A DNA stretch of 31,758 nucleotides from Methanobacteriota archaeon (GTDB taxonomy: Archaea > Thermoplasmatota > Poseidoniia > Poseidoniales > Poseidoniaceae). The notes under the pieces were generated by a model. The model ran no database searches. It saw only the letters and a list, made by a program, of their open reading frames with translations, and was not told the DNA's origin. The translations under genes were made by a program, and so were the position numbers. Positions within the stretch are counted from its first letter, which is position 1. Each line of letters opens with the position of its first letter. Of this stretch, positions 24,569 through 31,758 are shown piece after piece. Location: the NCBI GenBank assembly GCA_002726395.1, contig PBTA01000069.1, positions 1-31,758 of the forward strand, given 5' to 3'.

Positions 24569-27070
24569 TCATTCTTGCTCGGCCAATTTACGAGCAGTGC
24601 TACGTTGGGAGTGGTTTTTGACAAACCCGCTGTAACTAACACCCAGCATCCCGAGCATCATTATTGACCAACCTATCCAAACTAAGTGGGAGCCAGGCAG
24701 GTCATATATTGTGACTCTGACTAAATTTACTGAATCAAGACCTTCACTCGAAGTTTGTTGCATTAAACCTTGAGCTTGCGTCCCATCAAAAATAAACACC
24801 ATATCGCCCGACCATCGGGTTAATACATCAACTTCTGACCTCGCAGTACCGGTTTTATCAAACCTAAGCATACCAGGCTCAACAACGCCAATTTCTTGCT
24901 TTTGCGTTCCATCCATCTCATAAACAGTTATGCTGACGCCAACAAATCCATCACCGACCTCTAAATTGTCTTCAGTTGCCACTAGGTCGGTGAATTCAAA
25001 ACCGTACCCATCGTGAATAACCAGTTCGTCTTTAACTAGGGTAATTCGATGACTGGCATCGCCTCTGTCTACTAATACAGTGGTGGTAATATGACCAACT
25101 AACAACAAAACTAGACCTAGATGAACTAAATGAGCCCCTACTGGAATACGTTGCCAAACTGGAGTTTTGCTAGATTTGGTGATTTGAGAGTAGACCTCAG
25201 AAATCACAGGTCCTAGTAATACCAATAATAACGGTAGAGAAATCCATGCGATAAATCCCCTATCAAGATATTCAGATATTGCAGTGCCAGAATCTTGACC
25301 TAAACTATCAGAAAAGAAGATCGCCATCAGCAACGAAAACAAGGAGACTACTGATAATACAACCAGCGTTGATTTAGCGCTGTGCCGGCGCCGTGTGTAG
25401 ACTAACATTGCTGCTGCAAAGCCCAAAATAAATGGTGCACCGTATAGTTCATGGGCATCAAAATTTATTGTATCGACACTCTCGAGTAAAATGGTTAATG
25501 TCAAAATAAGGTAGAGACTAACCAACATAACAGAACACCAAAGGGCAATTTTGTTTAATTGCCGTTTCGAAAATTTTTGACTTTCTGCAACCTCTTCCTC
25601 GACTAAAAACGGCGTTAAGAAGATGATAATCACTATCCCTGCCTGCAAGACATCAATCATTCCTGACCATGCTCCTGCTAGAGAGAGCATTATCCCCATA
25701 CTAGCCCATATCCATTCATTGATGGCTTTCTGTGAATAGTATAGGGGCGTAAAAAGAACAGTAAATAGCAAAATAAAGAAGGTTTGAGGAATTAATAAAA
25801 ACACCAATATTGGCATAATTACCAAAGAAGAAGCGTACTTAGAACGGAAATATGTCCAACCTTTTGGTTCAAACTCTAAGTCGTTGTTAGTATATTTATC
25901 AAATGCGATAAAGCCAACTAGTAATCCTAGAATTGTTATATCTGGCAGCCAATGATACAAATCTGCGCCAAAAGGAATTGCCAGTGCTGCACCTATTACT
26001 GGCACTAACAGCAATTGGCTGGAATTAATAGAATCATTTTTGTGCAGCCCTCTGCGAATAAGCAGCAGCCAACTTCCGGCAATAATTAGAATGAACATGA
26101 GATAAGACATTATCTCAACCCCTGCCACTGCGTCGTTTTTCAATAACATCATCCGCGAAAAAGCATCCTCCGGAGGAGTTCCACTTTCAGAGATGACAAA
26201 GGTATGAACTGATGATGCCCAGACACCACCGGCCCGAGTCACTAAGGTGGCAAATAACGCTAGCGCACCGGCTACTAAGCCAGCACCTATCCAGCCACTG
26301 TCAGAGACCTTACCTGGACGAGTCCTCAAGTGCGATATTGCTACCAAAGCCAGCCATGGTAAGAATGAACCAGTTTCCACAGGATCCCAAGCCCAATAGC
26401 CGCCCCAATCTAAGATTAGATATGCCCATAATCCACCTAGGCCTATACCAATTGTTGTAATCAGCAAGCCAGGTCTAGTTAAGGTAATTATGCGGTCAGA
26501 AACCCCGCCCGTGTGACCTGTAAAAATTCCAGACAAGGAAACTGATGCTATGTGAATGCAAAAAGAATAGCCGAGGAAAATTATCGGCGGATGGATAATC
26601 ATTAAGTCTGTTTGCAGCAATTCGTTTAGTCCGGCTCCAAAAAAGAATTGAGGAGTCTGCTTAAACGGATCAAGAACTATCGCAATTAGTAATAAAGTAA
26701 GGGAAAATCCAAACACTACTCTTAGTCTAAAATCGCGAGATTGCGCTGACTCCACGGATTTTCCTGCCATTGGTTTACGCCAAATCCAAGCAAGCAAAGT
26801 AAGCCAAACTACCCACATTAGTATTGGCCCTTCTCGAGCGGCCCAAGTAGCAGCAAAACGGTATTTGTAAGGCAAAGACTCACCACCAAAGGCGGCAACG
26901 TATTGAATGGATGTATCATTGACTAAAAATCTACTAGCCAAGGCAAAAAATGGTAAAACCATCAATAAATGGCTAATTATCCCTAACGGTCGTGATTTTT
27001 CGGTTAAATTAGGGCGAATTAACAGAATAAGTGCCGCAACAGCTGCGACCCATAGTGTTACCCCCCACAT
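24569..27070 (-). CDS. ccmF: Cytochrome c maturation protein CcmF-like (heme lyase)
   Basis: The 833-residue multi-pass membrane protein has CcmF signatures: WAAREGPILMWVVWL near 76-90, LNELLQTDLMIIHPPIIFLGY (148-168) with H160, and the WWD heme-handling motif WGGYWAWDPVETGSFLPW (222-239). The C-terminal part carries helices, a beta-rich outer domain after GAHLVHLGLVLLLVGH, and a final membrane helix. CcmF joins heme to apocytochrome c at the outer face of the membrane, with CcmE and CcmH partners that are not in this window. It is longer than the usual 650 residues. GGAGGT lies about 11 nt before the ATG. It follows the geranylgeranyl reductase gene on the same strand. Confidence 0.9.
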   Translation of the reverse strand: MWGVTLWVAAVAALILLIRPNLTEKSRPLGIISHLLMVLPFFALASRFLVNDTSIQYVAAFGGESLPYKYRFAATWAAREGPILMWVVWLTLLAWIWRKPMAGKSVESAQSRDFRLRVVFGFSLTLLLIAIVLDPFKQTPQFFFGAGLNELLQTDLMIIHPPIIFLGYSFCIHIASVSLSGIFTGHTGGVSDRIITLTRPGLLITTIGIGLGGLWAYLILDWGGYWAWDPVETGSFLPWLALVAISHLRTRPGKVSDSGWIGAGLVAGALALFATLVTRAGGVWASSVHTFVISESGTPPEDAFSRMMLLKNDAVAGVEIMSYLMFILIIAGSWLLLIRRGLHKNDSINSSQLLLVPVIGAALAIPFGADLYHWLPDITILGLLVGFIAFDKYTNNDLEFEPKGWTYFRSKYASSLVIMPILVFLLIPQTFFILLFTVLFTPLYYSQKAINEWIWASMGIMLSLAGAWSGMIDVLQAGIVIIIFLTPFLVEEEVAESQKFSKRQLNKIALWCSVMLVSLYLILTLTILLESVDTINFDAHELYGAPFILGFAAAMLVYTRRRHSAKSTLVVLSVVSLFSLLMAIFFSDSLGQDSGTAISEYLDRGFIAWISLPLLLVLLGPVISEVYSQITKSSKTPVWQRIPVGAHLVHLGLVLLLVGHITTTVLVDRGDASHRITLVKDELVIHDGYGFEFTDLVATEDNLEVGDGFVGVSITVYEMDGTQKQEIGVVEPGMLRFDKTGTARSEVDVLTRWSGDMVFIFDGTQAQGLMQQTSSEGLDSVNLVRVTIYDLPGSHLVWIGWSIMMLGMLGVSYSGFVKNHSQRSTARKLAEQE

Positions 27071-27135
27071 AATCTAGGCTACCTCCGGTTCTTGAAGGAG
27101 TTAACTCTCGTAATAATGTGTGCATAGTGATTGTT

Positions 27136-28374
27136 CTACCAACCAAAGTGCTTTGCTCGGCTGTAACCGAAAGATAGCAGGACGGAAATAACTCGCTTAG
27201 TAAGCAACATTGGTTTTCTAACCAAGATTTTCATGCCAATCCCTAACTTTTGTAATGGGGACATATTAGATAATTCATCTGGTAAACACTGCGCCATAAT
27301 TGACATCTCTTCGTCGGTTAAATCATACAGTGCAGTCTTACCTTTCAAGATCTTATGATAAGGAGGGAATCTCTTTTTCCATGCTGCCTCGTAAGGCAAC
27401 AAAGCTTGTTGTGATAAATCCCCGTTACTAATTGCTTTGGCCACAACATTTGCCGCTTCTCTACCCGACCACAAAGCAAGATGTGACCCACCCTCAAATA
27501 GCGGAGATGTGAAACCTGCTGCATCACCAACCAACACTATCCCATCTTGAACTGTGACTTCCCGCGGGCCTGAAATTGGAATAGTACCACCAAATGGTTT
27601 AGCCTTTTTTGTTTGGTCGCGCCATTGTGGATTAACAATTGGTTTTCCGTCAAGATAGGTATCTGTGATGAACTTATCTAGATACTTAATAGCACCTCTT
27701 TTATCAGTTGTTACGAGTCCAACATTCGCTCTTTCCCCTTTTTTCGGAATCATCCAAACATAACCATGTGGAGAATATTGTGGCCACAGATAAAAATCTA
27801 AATATCCATCGTTTTTAACTTCGGTCACCTCGTATTGAAACCCTGCAATAACTTCTACTTGCGTACCCATGTCAAGTAATTTTGATGACGCACCAGCAAC
27901 CCCTGATGCATCAATCACTACCTTGCAATAGATTGGGAAATGATCACCCCTGCCGTCAATTTTCCAATTGGTAAATTGATTTTCGCTATTGTAAATTCTC
28001 TCCATGCTAGTAACTCGATGCCCGAGGTGTAATGTTGAGCCAACCTTGCTTGCCTCATCCATCAACCACTGCTCGAACAAATGCTTCTCAAGCACATATC
28101 CGGGCTCTGTCAATAATTTCTCAGTCCCGTCGGGGAAGATGACGCGGATTCCTTTGACGTCAAGGGCTTTGACGTGATCAGGTATCGCTAAATCTAAATT
28201 TTCTACTGCCATTTCCGACAAACACTCTCCGCAGTGTACAGGCACGCCAACTGCTGCATCCGCTTCGACAACTATCGTCTTCAATCCGGCCCTTGCACTG
28301 TGTATTGCTGCTGAACCACCACCAGGACCTGCGCCGATGACTAAAACATCGACCATGTCGACCTCTTCTGCCAT
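27136..28374 (-). CDS. Geranylgeranyl reductase family flavoprotein
   Basis: The 412-residue FAD protein starts with a dinucleotide motif GAGPGG (14-19) and has the family's C-G-E-C (residues 48-51), then a later block IVLVGDAAGFTSPLFEGGSH. The group reduces double bonds of isoprenoid chains, using digeranylgeranylglycerophospholipid for archaeal membrane lipids or menaquinone side chains. The position beside UbiD/UbiA-type genes makes quinone side-chain saturation attractive, but lipid saturation is equally possible. I chose ATG 28374 because AGGAGG lies 3 nt upstream; a GTG at 28389 would place that motif inside the gene, and ATG 28356 is another alternative. It is divergent from the UbiD-like gene with about 90 nt between. 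Confidence 0.88.
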   Translation of the reverse strand: MAEEVDMVDVLVIGAGPGGGSAAIHSARAGLKTIVVEADAAVGVPVHCGECLSEMAVENLDLAIPDHVKALDVKGIRVIFPDGTEKLLTEPGYVLEKHLFEQWLMDEASKVGSTLHLGHRVTSMERIYNSENQFTNWKIDGRGDHFPIYCKVVIDASGVAGASSKLLDMGTQVEVIAGFQYEVTEVKNDGYLDFYLWPQYSPHGYVWMIPKKGERANVGLVTTDKRGAIKYLDKFITDTYLDGKPIVNPQWRDQTKKAKPFGGTIPISGPREVTVQDGIVLVGDAAGFTSPLFEGGSHLALWSGREAANVVAKAISNGDLSQQALLPYEAAWKKRFPPYHKILKGKTALYDLTDEEMSIMAQCLPDELSNMSPLQKLGIGMKILVRKPMLLTKRVISVLLSFGYSRAKHFGW

Positions 28375-28461
28375 GAACCTCCTAGGCACAAACAGTCCAT
28401 CAATGAAGCGGTTGAAATGCTAAGGATTACTACGCAGGTTCAAAGGTATAATCCTACTGGG

Positions 28462-30420
28462 ATGGGCGTGGCTTGGAAGACTCTCAAACGCTGGATGGGC
28501 CACCTCGAGTCCCGAGGTGAGATGCTCAGAATCTCTCGACCTGTAGATGTAGTTTACGAAGCTGGAGCCATTGCTGACCTACTAGTGAAAAATGACGGGC
28601 CTGCAGTATTATTTGAGAAACCAAGACTTGCCGACGGTACAATTTCAAAAATCCCACTGGTCATGAACATATTTGGCAGTAATGACAGAACACTAAGGGC
28701 GCTTGGAGCATCACACGAAACCGAAGTTGGTGACCGCATGGTGGCAATGATGAAACCAGATATAGGTGCTTACATGAGAGCTCCTTGGAAGGCGTTACCG
28801 TTGGTGCGAGATGCGCTGGCAATGCCGCCTAGGAAAAAATGGCGGGGAAATTGTCAGCGGGTTCGCTTGGATACAGATTTGACCAAATTGCCAATTCCAA
28901 AAACCTGGCCAATGGATGGAGGCCACTTTGTTACCTTGCCCTTGGTAGTCACTAAAGATCCTAATTCTGGTGAACATAATTTGGGCATGTATAGAGCCCA
29001 AGTATTTGGGCCTAAGGAAATTGGTCTACATTGGCAAATCCACAAGCATGGAGCAGATCATGCTGCTGCAACTGGAGAAAATCAAAAGATGCCGGTCGCG
29101 ATATGCATGGGTGGTCCTCCTGAATTGATATTTTCAGCGATTGCCCCGTTACCAGATAACTTATCCGAGTACCAATTTGCTGGAATTTTGGGCAGCCGCT
29201 CGCTTAGAATCACCAAAGCACTCACTCAAGATTTGATGGTTCCTGCAGAAGCTGATATTGTGATTGAAGGATACTGCATTCCCGGAGAAACACGATTAGA
29301 AGGGCCATTTGGCGACCACTTTGGCTTCTATTCACTAACCGGCCAATACCCGGTCATGCACGTAACAGCAATTACCACCAGAAAAGATGCGGTACTACCA
29401 GCAACAATAGTTGGACTACCACCAATGGAAGACGGGTACCTAGGAGAAGCGATTGGCCGACAATTTTCACCGGTACTGCAATTCCAACATCGAGATGTGA
29501 AAAGTGTCCACCTGCCGTTGGAAACCGGATTTCATAATTTAGCAATTGTTGCGGCAAAACAACGTTATCCTAGGCAAGCACGCAAAACGGCCCTTGGCTT
29601 ACTCGGCGCGGGACAAATGATGTTCCTGAAAGTGATTATCGCCATTGATTCCGAGCACAATCCAAAAGACTTAGAGGCATTACTAGATGCACTGAACGAC
29701 AAAGTTGAGATTTCTCAAGATGTCATAATTCTAGACGGGATGGTTGCCGATTCCTTAGACGCTGCTAGCCCGTATGAAAATGTCCACAGCAAACTGATAA
29801 TCGATGCTACTACAATTCCCGAGCGAGACCCCCGCTCACCGAGTGAACCACTAGAAGGCTCATTCAAACAAAATACACCTGATTGGCGGCAAGGCCTTAC
29901 AGAATCTGCCAAATTTAGCCAAACCGACAAAGTCAAGCAAATGGACTTAGTTAGCGACGCTAGAATGCTAAGAGACAATATCTTGGTGGTTACGACAAAT
30001 GTTGCTGGGACTCCATCTCCCGAAACTGGTTCTGACGATTTTCAAAATGATTATGAATCTGCAAGATTGGAAAGAATTTCCCAATTGAAAAATTCAATCT
30101 GGCAATTAGATACTGAAAAGTCATTAAGGTGGTTATTTATCACTAATGACGACATGGATTTGAACTGCGTTAAAGCAAGGCGTAGACTACTATGGCAGCT
30201 TACCTCTAGGTTTGATGTTGGACGAGGCCTATTCTTTGACGAAAGTCGCCAACGATTGTGCTGGGATGCCACCACTCCAATCCCAAGCGATGAGCACGGC
30301 GTTAGAAGATGGCCGGCGATCACCCTCCATTCTGATGAAACCCTTGAGAAAGTATCTGCCCATCCAGAATTAGCGAAATATGAGTGGCCCCCCCACCTTG
30401 AATTCGGGGGCAGTGATTGA
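28462..30420 (+). CDS. UbiD-family decarboxylase, probable menaquinone pathway
   Basis: The 652-residue protein matches the UbiD family: N-terminal LKRWMGHLESRGEMLRISRPVD, then the prenylated-FMN-binding region EIGLHWQIHKHGADHA and the catalytic-Glu block IVIEGYCIPGETRLEGPFGDHFGFY, and a C-terminal part longer than E. coli UbiD. UbiD enzymes remove aromatic carboxyl groups with prenylated FMN. With the UbiA gene overlapping downstream it fits the futalosine-type menaquinone route (MqnL-like), though ubiquinone-type or other decarboxylations remain possible. I chose ATG 28462 because it aligns with UbiD starts and leaves promoter space; ATG 28417 would lie 42 nt from the opposite gene. The last bases form a hairpin near the next start. 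Confidence 0.88.
   Translation: MGVAWKTLKRWMGHLESRGEMLRISRPVDVVYEAGAIADLLVKNDGPAVLFEKPRLADGTISKIPLVMNIFGSNDRTLRALGASHETEVGDRMVAMMKPDIGAYMRAPWKALPLVRDALAMPPRKKWRGNCQRVRLDTDLTKLPIPKTWPMDGGHFVTLPLVVTKDPNSGEHNLGMYRAQVFGPKEIGLHWQIHKHGADHAAATGENQKMPVAICMGGPPELIFSAIAPLPDNLSEYQFAGILGSRSLRITKALTQDLMVPAEADIVIEGYCIPGETRLEGPFGDHFGFYSLTGQYPVMHVTAITTRKDAVLPATIVGLPPMEDGYLGEAIGRQFSPVLQFQHRDVKSVHLPLETGFHNLAIVAAKQRYPRQARKTALGLLGAGQMMFLKVIIAIDSEHNPKDLEALLDALNDKVEISQDVIILDGMVADSLDAASPYENVHSKLIIDATTIPERDPRSPSEPLEGSFKQNTPDWRQGLTESAKFSQTDKVKQMDLVSDARMLRDNILVVTTNVAGTPSPETGSDDFQNDYESARLERISQLKNSIWQLDTEKSLRWLFITNDDMDLNCVKARRRLLWQLTSRFDVGRGLFFDESRQRLCWDATTPIPSDEHGVRRWPAITLHSDETLEKVSAHPELAKYEWPPHLEFGGSD
30387..30411. 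promoter_or_regulatory. Hairpin at the UbiD/UbiA junction
   Basis: GCCCCC (30387-30392) can pair with GGGGGC (30406-30411) around a 13-nt loop. The 3' arm lies 9-14 nt before the UbiA ATG and is the only G-rich, ribosome-binding-like stretch there. Folding would hide it until ribosomes finish the UbiD-like gene, suggesting translational coupling. Confidence 0.35.
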
Positions 30421-31313
30421 TGGACTTCAAGCAGATAATGTCATTCATAAAAATAGAGCATACGTTATTCTCCCTGCCGTTCATCATCATTGGCTATTTC
30501 GTAGCAATAGAGCAATTTTATCCAGATGGTGATATGCCGCTGATGGATTTGGTATGGGTCCTTATTGCTGCAGTTGGTGCAAGGGGACTAGCAATGACCT
30601 TGAACAGGATTATTGACAGGAACATTGACGCAGAAAACCCTCGTACAGCACAGCGCCATTTGGCCAGCGGCACCATGTCAATGTCAACTGCATGGACCCT
30701 GGCAGGGATTTTCCTAGGGATGTTGCTAATTGGTGCTGGAATGCTTAACGAGGTTGCACTAGCTATGTCCTGGCTTCCTGTTCTAGCCTTCGTCGTTTAT
30801 CCGTACACCAAACGATTCACCTGGCTATGCCACCTTTGGCTTGGCTTGTGCCTGGGCCTTGCGCCTGCAGGCGCATGGGTGGCAATCGCCGGAGATTTCC
30901 ACGGATGGCAGGCGATTACTGGCACTGACGGGTTTGGCAGCGGATTATTGTGGTACCCAACAATTTTATTCATTTCTCTAGGAGTGACCTTATGGATTAC
31001 GGCTTTCGACATTAACTACGCAAGAATGGATGTCGAAAGTGATCGTAAACATGGCATAAATTCATTCCCTGCACGATTCTCAAAAAAAGCGACAACTAGA
31101 ACAAGCATTCAACTGACTTTACTCTGGTTTGCCTGTTTTGCTTTAGCGAACCCAATTGAAGAGGTTTGGTTTCTAATTGGTGCATTGATAATGGCTTTAG
31201 CAAATGCTTATGTGATGCTGAAAAATGAATCATTAGATAAATTCCAAGACATTCTGTTCAAAGTTTCCGTATCAACTGGATGGGTTTTAATTCTGCCATT
31301 TGTATTCCTGTAA
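30420..31313 (+). CDS. UbiA-family prenyltransferase, MqnP/MenA-like
   Basis: The 297-residue protein has about eight to nine hydrophobic helices and the two aspartate motifs of the UbiA family: NRIIDRNID (62-70) and D197, D204, D208 in DINYARMDVESD. These bind the Mg-diphosphate of the prenyl donor. The first motif with A-E-N-P-R-T following resembles the 4-hydroxybenzoate/menaquinone group. It would attach an isoprenoid chain to an aromatic acid or naphthoate, after or before the UbiD-like decarboxylase acts. The ATG overlaps the UbiD-like stop (TGATG), and a TTG just upstream is a less likely start. A divergent protoheme or geranylgeranylglycerol phosphate synthase role is less likely given the partner gene. 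Confidence 0.88.
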   Translation: MDFKQIMSFIKIEHTLFSLPFIIIGYFVAIEQFYPDGDMPLMDLVWVLIAAVGARGLAMTLNRIIDRNIDAENPRTAQRHLASGTMSMSTAWTLAGIFLGMLLIGAGMLNEVALAMSWLPVLAFVVYPYTKRFTWLCHLWLGLCLGLAPAGAWVAIAGDFHGWQAITGTDGFGSGLLWYPTILFISLGVTLWITAFDINYARMDVESDRKHGINSFPARFSKKATTRTSIQLTLLWFACFALANPIEEVWFLIGALIMALANAYVMLKNESLDKFQDILFKVSVSTGWVLILPFVFL

Positions 31314-31500
31314 ATTATTCGTCGAATATGTCGTATTACACACCAGAGAATGTTATTTGAATGCAACGGTAGGGAATGATTCGACCCATTGCGAAACCTT
31401 TGATTGGGGTAAAACGAATCATAGGGAGCCCTCTGATTAACTAAATTAGAAGTGATTGTATTGAATGAGTACTTATAACATGAAGTGCTCAATAACAATC
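31314..31500. other. Intergenic region after the UbiA gene
   Basis: The 187 bases hold no convincing ORF on either strand. A 13-base palindrome TATTCG-T-CGAATA lies at 31316-31328 just after the UbiA-like stop; with no T-run after it, it does not look like a terminator. An in-frame ATG at 31480 could start the following gene instead of 31501. Confidence 0.5.
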
Positions 31501-31758
31501 ATGGTAAAGGAGAGTGTGAGGTTTTCTGTGTATAATTTTCAGCAACTATGGGTTTTATTCGCCGTAATACTATGCGTCATAGTATATTTTACTGGAAATG
31601 GAGAGAAGGATTTACCGATATTCAATGCTATTTTAGCATCAATAATTCCTCTACTAGGCCTTGTATTCTGTTTATTCTACAAGACAGAATTTAGTAGGAT
31701 AGATTCATCAGACGTAATAGAGATTAGACGGCAACTGACTCCCATGATTAAGTTTTCA
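31501..31758 (+). CDS. Unfinished small membrane protein (3' end outside window)
   Basis: From ATG 31501 the frame stays open for 86 codons to the end of the window. The peptide has two hydrophobic stretches (about residues 15-30 and 43-59) and a charged end with an E-I-R-R-Q motif. No family is recognised. In-frame ATG 31480 and GTG 31516 (with AGGAG 3 nt upstream) are other possible starts. Two membrane helices and a low density of stops make it a likely gene, but coding is not proven. Confidence 0.4.
   Translation, partial: MVKESVRFSVYNFQQLWVLFAVILCVIVYFTGNGEKDLPIFNAILASIIPLLGLVFCLFYKTEFSRIDSSDVIEIRRQLTPMIKFS

Noticed and set aside
31208..31498. 96-codon minus-strand ORF overlapping the UbiA end
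   Set aside because: It overlaps over 100 bases of a good UbiA gene and has no recognisable domain or start signal.

Overview
The window looks like chromosomal DNA from a planktonic marine euryarchaeon, most likely of the Marine Group II type (Candidatus Poseidoniia). I infer this from gene content, not from a marker gene. There is a Cdc48-type AAA ATPase, an archaeal pyrB-pyrI pair, an NcsA/TtuA-type tRNA thiolase, PRC-barrel, DUF58 and DUF63 proteins, and a geranylgeranyl reductase. These sit beside traits of an aerobic surface-water heterotroph: a (6-4)-type photolyase, a leucine-degradation carboxylase cluster, CcmF and quinone genes. Base composition is moderately AT-rich and coding is dense. 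Many starts carry a clear Shine-Dalgarno (GGAGG-type) motif, while others have a TATA-like box about 25 nt upstream and look leaderless. I saw no tRNA, rRNA, CRISPR array, insertion sequence or integrase.

Layout. 1-5500 (+): the end of a Cdc48-like ATPase, a PRC-barrel protein, then a tight run of three membrane-associated genes (DUF4350-like, DUF58, an 8-TM protein). 5497-9243 (-): a compact operon of a Roadblock/LC7 protein, a 1047-residue protein with a probable Roadblock-like segment and a long coiled coil, and a small 2-TM protein. 9244-9557: a regulatory-looking intergenic region with direct repeats, a palindrome and a GC hairpin. 9558-14249: ncsA, two NTF2-like genes, a (6-4)-like photolyase and an AI-2E-family permease. 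14342-15768 (-): pyrB-pyrI. 15881-17653 (+): a 6-TM protein with a long helical tail.

17654-22138 (-) is a leucine (liu/mcc-type) catabolic operon: carboxyltransferase subunit, methylglutaconyl-CoA hydratase, biotin carboxylase, and a separately encoded biotin carrier. The usually fused alpha subunit is therefore split. Upstream on the same strand lie a DUF63 membrane protein, an FKBP-SAP fusion, a long CcmF and a geranylgeranyl reductase. Divergent from these (28462-31313, +) are a UbiD-like decarboxylase and a UbiA prenyltransferase that together suggest menaquinone synthesis. CcmF (cytochrome c maturation), the isoprenoid reductase and the UbiD/UbiA pair form a plausible respiratory neighbourhood. 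The window ends in an unfinished small membrane ORF.

The least explained parts are the Roadblock/coiled-coil operon, the 590-residue membrane/helical protein, the 8-TM partner of DUF58, and a 31-nt motif with 20-bp periodicity shared by two distant promoters.
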